Notes under the pieces: generated by a model
Databases searched by the model: none
What the model saw: the letters and a program-made list of their open reading frames with translations, nothing else
What the model was told of the DNA's origin: nothing
NCBI GenBank assembly: GCA_963930645.1
Contig: OZ005648.1
Span: 153,580,535 to 153,644,534 of the forward strand
Direction: 5' to 3'
DNA: 64,000 nt
DNA from: Salticus scenicus
Taxonomy: Eukaryota > Arthropoda > Arachnida > Araneae > Salticidae
Translations under genes and position numbers: made by a program
Shown here: positions 49,583 through 60,230 of the stretch, piece after piece
Layout of the letters: the number at the start of each line of letters is the position of its first letter
Numbering within the stretch: the first letter of the stretch is position 1

Positions 49583-50520
49583 ACTTCCATTACCCACTAT
49601 TACACGTATTATATGCATTGTTTGGAGATAATGTGATCAGAAGACATAAAATTGACCTAACGAATTAGAAACCTAAAATTTTTCCGGTAGCAGAAACTTG
49701 ATACACATGTAAGGACATATAAAACAAAGGTTACTCAGTGAGTTAAAAAATAAGAAAAAAAAAATGTTAGAGTTATTTTTGAAACCCCAATTTTCGAAAG
49801 CTAAAACTGACCTACCTAACCAGGATGAGTGTTACTTTTCCCTAATAACCTCGTAATACATGAGAAAGGATATCTAAAAGGCATTTATGTAACACTTTTG
49901 AAGAAAATCGTTAGGGCCATTTTTAAGATACCAACTTTTACCAAAACTTGGAAAGTACAATTATTGACGAAAAACAATTACATTCAAAAGGATATTTTAA
50001 AGGGATTTAATACGACGAGTTTGAAAAAAATCCGTATACAGCCGTTTTCAAAGGAACGTGCTTCCGAGACCGGAAATTGAGCTGTTTATAGAGGACGCCT
50101 ATCAATTTTCCTGAAATAACCAACTATATCATTCCAAAGGACATCTAATAGAGTGTTTATATAGCAAATTTGAAGAAAATCGTTAGAGCTGCTCCTAAGA
50201 TAAGGACTTACGGTCCCACTTCCACTTTTTCAATTTTCACCAAAATTTGGAAAATTCATCTGTATAACAGACCTGTCTCAATTGTGAAGTTTCGTAGCTC
50301 TATCTTTATTAGTTTCGGAGATATGCTAGTCAGAAGATTCCACACATACATACACACACACGTACACACACACTTACATACGTACACACTGACCAATTGT
50401 GAAAAAGTACTTGATTGGACTCAGAAAACCATAAAACGTTTAAATCAGGTGAAAACTCGATATCGAACTTTTGGACCGAATACAATACTTCCATTACCAA
50501 CGGTAGTAGGGCAATGGGAG
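49583..50520 (-). mobile_element. Satellite element E5 (second of the pair)
   Basis: Same order as E4 throughout: tip ACTTCCATTACC at 49583, module TTAGTTTCGGAGATATG (50309-50325), CACA/CATA microsatellite (50341-50390), GTTTAAATCAGGTGAAAA, and a decayed hairpin ending CAATGGGAG. It is separated from E4 by about 29 bp that repeat E4's own upstream flank (CTGGTGTGAA), so the pair looks like a tandem duplication of element plus flank. The frame 50170-50523 is an artefact. Confidence 0.7.
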
Positions 50521-51121
50521 TAAAAAGAAATAATACCTAGTGTAACCATGTATAAAAACATCATAAAGATTATTGATTTAAATGTTTTTCGAAGTTAAGC
50601 CTCATTTAAGTAAACAAATTTGATTGAAACATTGGAAATAAACTGTGCCATTGAAACAATAAGTTTTTCAAAGGTAACTTTTTTCAACTTATAATACAAT
50701 TTTATATGTTTTTCTTTTCTTTCTTTTATCGCATTAATGTAGCAAAAAATACTTTGTATTTGTTAGAAATATATTTTCAATTGTTTGCAGTTTATATTAT
50801 ATTATTATTATTATTTTTGCCGAACGTATCTATTACTTTAACAAAGGTGTCCATTACTGAGTTTTCAAATGCTTATTGCTGGAGTATTCCAAGTTCTCCG
50901 TAAAAATAATTTTTTTAAATATAAAAATGCTTTAATTAGCATCCTTTGATGTAGAGATGTTTATAGCGGTATAGAGTTAGAAAGAATTAATATAGATATA
51001 GAATTAAAAATAGTTAATTTAGGTATACGGCACTGATAGATTTATACTCTCTAAAATTAAGAACAATACATAAAAATATAACCAAAAAATACCCTTAAAA
51101 TGTCTATTATTGGTACAGTTA
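50521..51121. other. Interval without recognised genes
   Basis: AT-rich with ATT repeats near 50800; no family resemblance. Confidence 0.4.
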
Positions 51122-51333
51122 CAGTCGGTAATAAAAGTGTCCGAACACTAGCAAAAATTCCTATGTTAAAAATGTACATTTCGTACGGTTTTGATAAATA
51201 AATCCTTGTCGAATCCTGTTCTTAGTCAGTGTAAGAACATAATTCAATAAGAATTTATTTAACAAAACCATATGAAGCGTACTTTTTTACATAGGAATTT
51301 TTGCTGGTGTTCGGACACTTTTGTTACCGACTG
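51122..51333. mobile_element. 212-bp palindromic MITE, second copy of the 2.63-kb family
   Basis: CAGTCGGTAATAAAAGTGTC tip and its inverse, with TA on both sides (51120-51121, 51334-51335). Same family as 2629-2841; the arms are more diverged from each other. Confidence 0.8.
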
Positions 51334-51491
51334 TACCTATTTGTTGAACATTGTACGAAAAAAATTAGGAAAAAATGATTTTGGGTATAATTTAAAATCC
51401 TAGTTGCATTCCTTTTACTATTTGGTCCGATTATTACATTAATTCACATTTCAGTTATTTTGCTTTGTTAAATACTTATTATTATTATTAT

Positions 51492-51834
51492 TGTGAGAGT
51501 GGATGGATGCTAACTCACGCATAAACTCCTGAATTTTATTATAATATGACTATGACATTTTTAACCATCTCAAGCGCATGCCGTTAGTAAGAAACCGTGA
51601 GATATAAATACAATTAAAAAATTGAGTGTTCTATAGATTTTAATATATGTAGAAGCAAAGCTGCTGTCAGTTGTAATTTTTTATTAAGAGTAGTATTGTG
51701 CTATAATTAGCCAAATGCGTTTATCTGGTACTATTCTTAAAAAAAAAAAAAAAACATATTTTGTATTACTTCGATGTTAGTTATTAGTCGTTTGTGTTTA
51801 ATGAATTATTACTATTGAAGTCCTGCTTTTCACA
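51492..51834 (+). mobile_element. Putative gypsy-type 5' LTR
   Basis: Runs from TGTGAGAG to CTTTTCACA (TGTGA...TCACA inverted tips). Two bases later comes a primer-binding-site-like sequence, and gag follows downstream. Length of about 343 bp is reasonable for a gypsy LTR. It contains TATAAATAC near 51605 as a possible TATA element and a run of about 16 A. No downstream LTR partner is found, only a 50-bp inverted piece at 53955-54010. Confidence 0.6.
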
Positions 51835-51836
51835 AA

Positions 51837-51856
51837 TGGGGGCTCTCACCCGGGAT
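51837..51856 (+). other. Primer-binding site, tRNA-Pro-like
   Basis: TGGGGGCTCTCACCCGGGAT lies 2 bp after the LTR end. It closely resembles the tRNA-Pro-type primer-binding sites of LTR elements. The position fixes the LTR boundary and the plus orientation of the element. Confidence 0.65.
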
Positions 51857-51985
51857 TGAAGATTGAATTTATTTTTTAAGTTGATATATTAAACCGAAGT
51901 CAAGAACATCTAATTACTAAACTGTCAGTAGAGATTTTACTTTATCTTAAGAAAAGGTAAGTTTATTTTATTGGGAACAAAAATG

Positions 51986-52162
51986 CAGGGCCCGACGTAG
52001 ACTACCTGGAGCCCCGGGGCAAGCCTATTCTGGGGGGCCCCCTTGCAGTGACATAAGAGCTCTTTAGGTTGCAGAATTTCTGCATACGCCTGTAGGGGGG
52101 CCCCTTCCAGAAGGGGGGCCCAGGGCATTTGCCCCGTATGCCCTGCCGTTAATCAGGGCCTG
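51986..52162. mobile_element. 177-bp hAT-type MITE at the gag start codon
   Basis: The tips CAGGGCCCGA and (inverted) CAGGCCCTGA are flanked by a perfect 8-bp duplication, CAAAAATG (51978-51985 and 52163-52170). An 8-bp duplication and CAGG tips fit hAT elements. The body is GC-rich (GGGGGGCCCCC-type runs), unlike its surroundings. The duplicated 8-mer includes the gag ATG. Confidence 0.85.
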
Positions 52163-52167
52163 CAAAA

Positions 52168-53945
52168 ATGCCCTGTTTAATTAAAGCGAAGAAATGCGAT
52201 TTATTGTTACTGTACGAAGAATTAGACGTTACCGTCCAATCAAATACAAAAATAGCCAGACTGGTAAAGTTAATTAAAGAATCAGAGGATTTGGAAAAAG
52301 ATTTCACCAAATCTGGTCTTGAGTTTTTTGAAAAAGAATATAGAGAAAAAATGGAAATCGCAGAGAAAGAAAGGGAAATTGAGTTAAGACGAGAAGGAAA
52401 ACAGAGAGAAAGTTATAAAAACAAAGACAAGGAAAGGAATTAGTGTTGAGACTGTTAGAAATTACTATACTAGATCATTGACTGATAGAGAATATCCGTC
52501 TGACAAGGAGAGGTCACGACATGGAAAATTCAAATCGGGACGAAATTGCGCAGGATTGTAGTATACTATGAGGGTAACAACATATTAAAGCAGTAGGACC
52601 CACTATCCACAAAATTTCGAGAAAAAAGCGTTTAAAGTTTCAGTAATCTTTAAATACAGGTTATTTCGCAAGCGAGTAAGCGCCTCAATGGTGTGATCCT
52701 AAAGCGCGAGTCTTCCAACCAGACGACTTGGGTTCAAGGCTACCTACGGGACTACTTTTCTTTTTTTCTTCTTTAACTTTTTATGTAATCTTAATTTTTT
52801 ATTTATTTTACATTATTTTACAATTCAATTCAAAATTTGAAATTTTTAATAAAAAATTATTTAATTTTCTTGAGTATAAAATTTCTAGCTTGTTAATAAT
52901 AAAGAGCAGGACACAAAAAATTAAAGAAGAAAATGGTAGTTCCGTAGGTAGTTTCGAACCCAGATCGTCTGAACGGAAGACTTGCGCTTTACTATTACGC
53001 CTCTGGGGCTCTGACTGGCTTGCAAAAGAACTTGTATTTAAGGATTACTGAAACTTCGAACACTTTTTTCTCCAAATTTTGTGAACAGTGGGTCCTACTG
53101 CTTTAATATATTGTTACCTTCATAGTATACTACAATCCTGCGCAATTTCGTCCCGATCTGAATTTTTCATGTTGTGACCTCTCCTTGTGAGTCTAATAAT
53201 GTGAAAATAAAACAAAATCCACAAAATCAGAAGATATAAGTGTTTATTTAGCTTTATTTGAAAAACAAATTAATCGATTAGACAATCCTAAAGAAAACTG
53301 AGTACTGCATTTGCTAAGATTACTACCATTAGAATTCGTAAATATAACATCGAGATAATCTGATTCTTAAGCAGATGACTATAACCATATAAAAGCTCAC
53401 TATTAAAGCTTTTTTAATTAACTGCAGAAGAAATTCGACAGAAGTTTCTTTCGCATAGGAAACAACCTTCTGCCAATTGGCGAGATTTTGCCTTTGAACT
53501 TCGCAATTATTTTGATGAATGGATTCGAGGCATGGGTGTGAATAATTTTGAAAAATCAAAAGAATTAATTATAACTAAATGTATAAAACAAAATTTACCC
53601 TATGATATACAAGAGCATTTCATCGACGAGCTTCCGAACATAAAAAGATCTTGCTGAATTTGTAAATAAACTAGATGATTATGAAGCCGAGGAATTTTTA
53701 AAAAGTCATGAATCAAAACTCAAACAATTCAGAAAATCCAAACAAAAAGACCACATGTCAAAGAATCGGACAACGTAAAGTGCTTTTCTCGTTCCCAAAA
53801 CAATAATAAACCGAGAGTGAAGAATTCTGACCCTGATTATGGAATAAAAACTAAAGACAAATCAAAGATCAGGTGTTATGCGTATGATTCTTATGGCCAC
53901 GTAGCCTCTCAGTTTCCAAACAGGAATAAAAAAAAGATGGTTTTC
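52168..53945 (+). pseudogene. gypsy-type gag remnant, interrupted
   Basis: The N-terminal part starts at ATG 52168 (MPCLIKAKKCD, then a Glu/Lys-rich coiled-coil-like segment) and stays open to TAG 52441. Coding resemblance resumes in another frame up to 52503, where a palindromic element is inserted (52504-53187), and continues from 53188. A capsid-like region follows at about 53420-53650 (SANWRDFAFELRNYF, FDEWIRGMGVNNF, YDIQEHFIDELP). At 53874-53918 a zinc-knuckle remnant reads C-x2-Y-x4-H-x4-F: the second and fourth Cys are replaced by Tyr and Phe. Several frameshifts and stops are present. No protease or pol follows. This is an old, dead endogenous retroelement gag. Confidence 0.75.
52504..53187. 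mobile_element. Palindromic element inserted in gag, with tRNA-like arms
   Basis: The tips CAAGGAGAGGTCAC are inverted at both ends, with TGA on each side (52501-52503, 53188-53190) as a probable 3-bp duplication. Arms are about 245 bp (52504-52750 and 52935-53187). Each arm carries a tRNA-like stretch, left plus strand about 52678-52745 and right minus strand about 52944-53018, with B-box-like GGGTTCAAGG or GGGTTCGAAA. The centre is AT-rich. Removing the element restores gag reading across the site, which supports the boundaries. The frame 52728-53051 is not a gene. Confidence 0.75.
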
Positions 53946-53954
53946 TTTTATTCG

Positions 53955-54010
53955 GAATAGTACCAGATAAACGCATTTGGCTAATTATAGCACAATACTA
54001 TTCTTAATAA
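53955..54010 (-). repeat. Inverted 50-bp fragment of the upstream LTR
   Basis: ATAGTACCAGATAAACGCAT and TTGGCTAATTATAGCACAAT match 51690-51740 in reverse. Similarity stops abruptly on both sides. Its presence at the broken end of gag suggests a rearrangement rather than a normal 3' LTR. Confidence 0.7.
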
Positions 54011-54222
54011 AACATTGAGATTTTTAATCTTGTAAGTGTCTTTGTAAAAATTGTTTATATTTTATTGTTTCTGTTTATTGGAATTTCCTTTTGGTATCAG
54101 TATTGAAGAACGCTGAAAATTTACTATTTAGATAATGAAATGTCTTTCTTATAATATTTCCTTTACACAGGGTTTGAGTCACACCCCATTCCACCTCCTA
54201 TATTCATGTATGTCTTTAGTTA
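54011..54222. other. Short interval, no feature
   Basis: AT-rich flank between the gag remnant and the next element; nothing recognised. Confidence 0.4.
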
Positions 54223-54523
54223 CAGCGTCTAGAATAAATAGTGCGGAAATCACCTGTAACCGCGTAATGTTAAAATAATGCTACAAAAATTAAGCTTCCC
54301 CAGATGTCGCTATGATCGAAGCTTTTGCTCAAATCGAAGACCTGATTGACTTTTCCCAGTTTCGTCAGCTCAGTCACGTGATCTAAGCACATAATTAACC
54401 AATAGGCAGTCTCGGTTTTGATGTCGTGACACTAGCTTCGATTACAATGGCATCTGGTGACAGGCTTATTTTTTTTATTTCAATTTTATTTGTCGCTATC
54501 CACACTGTTTATTCTAAACGCTG
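54223..54523. mobile_element. 301-bp MITE with TA duplication
   Basis: The tips CAGCGTCTAGAATAAATAG and (inverted) CAGCGTTTAGAATAAACAG are flanked by TA at 54221-54222 and 54524-54525. Subterminal inverted blocks include AGATGTCGCTATGATCGAAGC-like and GCTTCGATTACAATGGCATC. TA target and CAG start suggest Tc1/mariner or pogo type. Confidence 0.8.
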
Positions 54524-54525
54524 TA

Positions 54526-55854
54526 CTCTCTAGAATATGAAGAGTGAGATCTGACTCTAAAAGAGTGGCATATCACTCTTTGAACATGCCAAAATGGAGC
54601 CAACCTCTAAAGAGTGAAAAGTCTCTTTTCGAAAGAGTGAGATTTCTCACTCTTTATTAAGAGTGAGATTATTCCGAGTGTTTCAAAGAATATAACTGTT
54701 TATTTTTCCTATTAAAAAAAAAAAAAAAATACGGATATGCTAGGCGGTATCTTCTATCATTATTCTTTTTTTTCCCTGCATTGGCTTCAGTTTAACGATC
54801 GAAAGGATACAAATTGGATCCGCGAAGAATCGAATCGTAGCCGTCTTCGTGGCAGGAGAGCGTCTTACCACTGAACCACGGGGAACACGCAGGATTCGCT
54901 TAATTTACAGTGGTAAATCATTCACATAAGAGATTAATCGCATTTATAAACTTTTACTTCATTTATTAAAAATATAAAATTACAGAATTCTAATGTGCAT
55001 TTCAAAATTAAAGAGAATTGCTTAAATTACTAAAATTAGAATTATTTTTAAATTACCAAAATTAGAATTACTTTTTAAGTCAAAATGTATACTCGAAAAG
55101 AAATTCCCTAAGAAAAATAGTTATTTTAAAAGTAGCTTAAGGGAAAAGAAAAATTCTTCAGTGTGCATGTTTAAAAAAATAGTTAAATATTTATGACAAA
55201 TCTACAGAGTTTCTTGAAAAACACAGGAGTATAAATCTTGCTGAGGGTTTTAATTTTTAGTAAAATATTATAGCCAGCTTCTTTAATGTTTCACATGTGT
55301 TAAGTATCAATGAATATAATACAAATATAATTTCCTATTATGATTTTAAGATGTTATGCATTATGTATTTGCATTGATATTTTTTTTATACCTTATGTAT
55401 TTCCGAATAAAACTACTTGATTCATTACAAATTTCCATAGCTTTCTTATGATTTTCGATTCTTTACTAATAACACTTCAATTTTATCAATCGTATAAAAA
55501 ATTTATATTTACCAAAATAGCTTTTAATATAATTATTATTATTATTATTTTAAAACTCAAATATTTCCAATAAGTTCTCTTAAACAAATCAAATGCATGA
55601 GATCGCCGAGAAATTGTCTTTCATTCGAAATGTAAGTAGATGGCACCAGTAAATCTTCACTTTTCAGAAGGTTGATCTTGCAATAAATGATGACTTTATT
55701 CTTTGAGACAGAGTGACTAGAAGCCTCTATTTCGAGAAAAAAGAGAAATGTCACATTTTCAAGAGTGGCAATAGTATTTTCTCACTCTAATTCGTGTCAA
55801 AATAATGGTAACTTTTTTAAGGAGTGAGATTCCCAATCCAGAAATTTTAGAGAG
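54526..55854. mobile_element. TA-flanked element with CTCTCTA tips and GAGTGAGA repeats
   Basis: Starts CTCTCTAGAAT and ends in the inverse of CTCTCTAAAAT, with TA at 54524-54525 and 55855-55856. AAGAGTGAGA and its inverse recur at both ends (54545-54690 and 55770-55835). The left TA is shared with the preceding MITE, so the two abut exactly. A tRNA-Gly-like sequence lies inside. No transposase is recognised; the frame 55557-55754 has no motif. Confidence 0.65.
54816..54886 (-). tRNA. tRNA-Gly(GCC)-like sequence, probably pseudogene
   Basis: On the minus strand it begins GTTCCCCGTGGTTCAGTGG (D-arm/A-box typical of tRNA-Gly), has CTGCCAC as anticodon loop (anticodon GCC), and GATTCGATTC as T-arm/B-box. 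Length 71 nt without CCA fits a tRNA. The acceptor stem pairs imperfectly (about five of seven pairs) and the anticodon stem has mismatches. A tRNA-derived repeat or decayed tRNA gene is therefore more likely than a working gene. Confidence 0.5.
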
Positions 55855-55856
55855 TA

Positions 55857-56095
55857 CTTTAGTTATATATTTCATGGCGTGTAAAACTGATATCAACCCC
55901 TCACATTACAAGTTAAACATTAAAAATAAAATTTCTTTCCCATACCTTCCACTTTGAACATAATTTAGATACCCCTCGCATATTTTCTGTGTGGATGGAA
56001 GTAGAAATCAAAATATAATCATTACAAAAAGTCATAAACAATACAATTTCTCACAGTTAAAATAATAATAATAATAATAATAATAAAAGCCACGA
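55857..56095. other. Interval with an (AAT)n microsatellite
   Basis: About eight AAT units near 56062-56087; nothing else recognised. Confidence 0.6.
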
Positions 56096-56950
56096 CGCAA
56101 CTAATTTCGTAGCAAATTGTCTTATAAATATGCGGCTGATGCCAATCGATTATTAATCGATTATTAATAACGTCTAGCTTATAACGGTTTAGTTAGATCT
56201 TGCTTAGTGGTCATCTACATATTAAAACTGGCAACAACTTCATTTTCTTTTTCAATGACAATCCCCATTTTTGACAATTTTTCGGTGGTTATTTCTGTGT
56301 CTATCAAATGAGCCCGGAAAAAGATATTGTTTATATTTCTCTAATTTTTTCATAGAGTTATAAGCTGTCAAAATATAAGGATGCTAATGTTAAATGAATG
56401 CGACAACATACATTAATATCTTCCCGAAAAATTTCTATATTCGAATTTCATTTTCTTATGCGTTAAAATAAAGTGATCCAAACATATTCTATAAATATTC
56501 TTCATTAAAAAACGTTTTGGGAAATATCAATATTTTTATTAGACTCATATTCGGAAAAAGTATGTGTTATATGGCATATATAAATTTTTGCACGAACAGA
56601 ACGGACGTCATCAGATATATGTGTTTCTAAATTTACAGCTCATTCTCATGATCATTTTTCGAGTTACAATGGTATTCAATTTTTTATTGCTGTAGGGGGC
56701 AATAACTTGTTGTCCTTTGTGCAATCTATTTTTAAATGTAGGGATGAACCTTTAATACATTTCAGTTTGTAACTCTATCATGAATTACTTAATAGTATAC
56801 GATCTGTACATTTTTCTGAACTGCTTTGATCTCAGATATTCGAATATGTATTCAAAAATAGATGTTACCATTGAAAAAACGAAGTTGAGGTAAATTTTAA
56901 TATGTTGAGGATCCCTAAGCAAAATATGTGGTAAACAACACTTGGAGAAA
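56096..56950 (-). mobile_element. About 0.85-1 kb element with long inverted ends, copy 2
   Basis: Reverse-oriented relative of 19431-20475. It contains AATAACGTCTAGCTTATAAC, CATCTACATATTAAAACTG, TTTTTGCACGAACAGAACG, ATGTGTTTCTAAATTTACAG and, at the right, TAAATTTTAATATGTTGAGG with TTAGGG on the other strand. The ends are inverted relative to each other. No coding. Confidence 0.6.
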
Positions 56951-57359
56951 CGTTGTGTATCGCATATTAAACAGCATTGTTTTATGCATATTAATCAAAC
57001 ACTTTAGAAGCCGTGAAGGGAGAAATTAAAAAGAGCTGTGTAGCACGATAATGTTTACTTATTTAATTTTTTATATACCAATCCCTACGATAATTTATCG
57101 TACAAATAAATGAGCTGCTGTGTGTGACTGCACTTGCACGCTGTCCGGCAAAAATATTTGATTAATTAATTCAAATTAATGTTTGAATAAATAAATAAAA
57201 ATATGTTTAATGGGAAATACATATAACTATGAAAACATTGGTTGTCTAAAATACGCAGAAATAGTGCTCATAGCATATTGTTACAAAGGATTTAGTCTTT
57301 GCCCTACATCCATGCTGTTGTAATAAAAGTAGTTTTACAGGCAAAGTCAAAATAAAAAG
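56951..57359. other. Interval without recognised genes
   Basis: AT-rich; no frame or repeat identified. Confidence 0.4.
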
Positions 57360-57905
57360 GCAGTTCATTCACTTTCAGTGGGGTCAGACTTGGCGACAAA
57401 CTTGGCGAGTGGACGACCAAATTTGTGGAAAAATGGTAGTTTAGAGTTCCCGACGTTTCGAAGCTCTCCGACACACGGGAGCATATATCTCGAGCTTTCC
57501 ATTGGACTCTCGATGGAATCATCACCAAGCCCCATCGCCAAAAGATATAAATAGGAGTGAATTTATTTCTGAGAGAGAGTATGTAGTCACTGAGATTCAG
57601 AGTTATCCAGAGACCTATACTGAGGAGTTGCACTTTAGGGATTGAGCTCTAAGCGACTGAACATTTTTCGTGAGCTAACAAAGATTTGTGCTTTGGAGTA
57701 TTTGATGTAATTTGCTTTACTCCTGTGGAACAAGTGACTGTTATTTGGACTGTTCCAGAATATTCATCGAATAGTGAATTTTGCTGTACGAATAACAGCT
57801 TTAACTGTTTCCAGAATATTCAAATAGTTAACACTACTATTGGACTGTTTTCGAGAATATTCGTTTTAATAAAATTTTGTTGTACAGATTCGAGAAGTTC
57901 AAAAA
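57360..57905 (+). promoter_or_regulatory. LTR-like promoter sequence
   Basis: TTGGCGACAAACTTGGCGAG lies upstream of a TATA motif (GATATAAATAGGAG, 57543-57556), followed about 25-35 bp later by GAGAGTATGTAGTCACTGAG. Downstream the phrase ACTGTT...CCAGAATATTC is repeated three times (57735-57865), then AATAAAATTTTG. This layout resembles an LTR (U3, TATA, R with poly(A) signal). No ends or primer site are defined. The 109-codon minus frame across it has no family match. Confidence 0.35.
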
Positions 57906-57989
57906 TATTTGATATCGCCAAGGAGGTCCCATGCTAAAGCTGTGACGAAAATAGTCGCCAGTCGAAATATATTTATTTAAACATTTCAG

Positions 57990-58051
57990 TTTTTCTATTA
58001 AAAAGAAATCATTTAAATATAGTAACCAGCGAAGCGGGCAAAGCCTTCTAG
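57990..58051 (+). mobile_element. Helitron-like 3' terminus, second copy
   Basis: CATTTAAATATAG, then CCAGCGAAGCGGGCAAAGCC, TT and CTAG (58048-58051), followed by T. It matches the terminus at 2433-2458. The 5' extent of this copy is unknown: it may be a short non-autonomous element or one that captured the LTR-like sequence upstream. Confidence 0.5.
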
Positions 58052-59977
58052 TAATGAAATGAAACAAAATGATTTCTCTGGTCTTGAAGGTACAGTAAAT
58101 GAATTTGATGTCAGTCATCAATAAAGTAAAAAAAAATGGATTTGTTGTGATGGCTGCGGTTTAACATGCATTAAATCAATAAATGTATGCGATTCACTAT
58201 CTAAATTTTATCGTAACAAATGCAAATCATTTAAATATTCATTTGAATATTGCAAAAACTTTCTAGTTAAATTGAATAAATACGCAGATTTAAAATGCTT
58301 CAGAATATCCTTTAGCGCTCAGTTCTTATGTGAACGTTTAAAAATAACTATTGAAGTTTAGTATGACAAAAAAGTAAAGTTTAACGTTTAAAAGAGAGAA
58401 TCTTTTAAAATTATTCTTTTTATGCATTTAAACGAATGACAAAAATAAAAATATATATTACCATAATATGATTTGTCTGAGAAAACATAACAAGAACACG
58501 AAAATATACAAAAGTAACATCGCAGCACGAAAATACATACAATGTCCCGAATATTTTAGAATTTCAAATTGCATTTCATGCAGACAACAAGAATTTAGTT
58601 TCTTCAAATATCTTGGAAAGTACATACATTCATTGTTTACCATTTTGCAAATATAAAACTCCCATTTTAAACTTTATAAATACGTTTGCTTGAAAAATAC
58701 TTTAATATTCAAGTTTAAACAGGAAAAGAAAGAAAAAAAAAAAAAAAAAAAAAAAAGATTTTTGTTACCTGTCGAATATAAAGAGCACTCTAAAAATATT
58801 TGTAAATTTTTAAGTCTATCTTGGAAAATAAATAAATAAATAAATAACCGAAAAACAAATATACGAGAGCACACTGTATCAATTTGTTTTTACCTCGGGG
58901 AACATTTCAAAAATCTGACAAATTTTCGTGAAAACATATTTAAAGCTATAGAAAAACCTGTGAAATCTGGCTTATGCAAAGTATACTAATAAAATGCACA
59001 ATGAAGTTATTTTTTATTTATTTATTTTTTTTTTTTTTAATAAGGAATTCAGAACATTTTTTTGGTGTGTATAGAATAACGCATGTTTTCTAAACAAGTT
59101 TATTGCTACATAGTATTACAAATAAATATTAAAAAGTCTTAATTAAAGTAAAAGGGAATTTGGATTATAGTTTAGTCGCAATCTGTTATTTTCGATAATT
59201 TTTTTAGGACAAAATCTTATCAGTAAGCTTTACATAAACTACTATTCTGCATCTTTTACGTTAAGGTAGACGCCAAGTTAAAAATATATTTTTAACAAGC
59301 TGTTGTAAATTTAAGTTTCTTAAATGTTCCATAATTCCGACAAATCGGTTAGGTAAAACACATTTTTTTTTTTTCTTTTCAGTACAAAAAAAAAAAAAAA
59401 AAGAAAAAAAAAAAAAAAGAAAAAGAAAGAAAGAAAGAAAATTCTATTTATTGATTTTTATTTTTATTTATTTATTTATTTATTTTTACATTATCTTTCG
59501 GGTTTCAATAAGAATTTTTTTAAAAATCAGTATTGAATTAAGATGTTTGAAAATTTCATAATAGTACTTTATAAACTAGTAACAGTTCCTATTTGTTGCT
59601 GACATTGTTTGTAATCTCCATTATTCTAATATAAAAGGAACTATATGTTGTAAATTCAAGTTTCTTAGATATCCCATATTTCCATCGACTCGGACAGGTA
59701 AAACGCAACAATCCTTTTTTAGAAGTAAAATAAATAAAATAATAATAATAATAATAATAATAACTTCAATAACCTTTAAATTTTTTGACATCAGTTTTCG
59801 TGTCTTAATTAATATTTTTTTATACTCTATATTGGATTCAAATTCTTACAAAAAAAAAAAAAAAAAATTAAAGTACTTTATAAGCTATTATTGTGAACGA
59901 TATGATATGAATTCAACAAATTTTTAAGCTTTCCATTCCTCCGTCTAATCAGATAGCTAAAAAATAATAATTCTGTA
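58052..59977. other. AT-rich interval with simple repeats
   Basis: A run near 58736-58757; AAAT repeats near 58828-58850 and 59460-59490; an A/AAAG tract at about 59386-59440; an AAT tract near 59740-59762. No gene recognised. Confidence 0.5.
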
Positions 59978-60230
59978 CACTGTTAAAAATTTCTGTAAAA
60001 ATACAGAAAAAGTATTGAGAATCTCCGTAAATGTACATGAGTTCACTGTTAAAAGCAGTGAATCAAGAAACTCGGTTCACTGTCAAAAATTTCTGTAAAA
60101 GTACAGAAAATGTATTGAGGTTCTCCGTAAATTTACATGAGTTCTCTGTTAAAAGCATTGAACCAAGAAACTCAGTTCTTAATTTACAGATATTTCCCTT
60201 TTCAAAACAACGTTTTCCCTGTAGGGATTT
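59978..60230 (+). repeat. CACTGTTAAAAATT-type element with internal duplication
   Basis: Begins CACTGTTAAAAATTTCTG after TA. An approximately 87-bp unit is repeated: ACAGAAAAAGTATTGAGAAT and TGAGTTCACTGTTAAAAGCA recur as ACAGAAAATGTATTGAGGTT and TGAGTTCTCTGTTAAAAGCA. The tip matches that of 22327-22690. The right end is not found. Confidence 0.5.

Noticed and set aside
57304..57633. 109-codon minus-strand frame
   Set aside because: Covers LTR-like sequence with a TATA motif on the other strand; no family resemblance.
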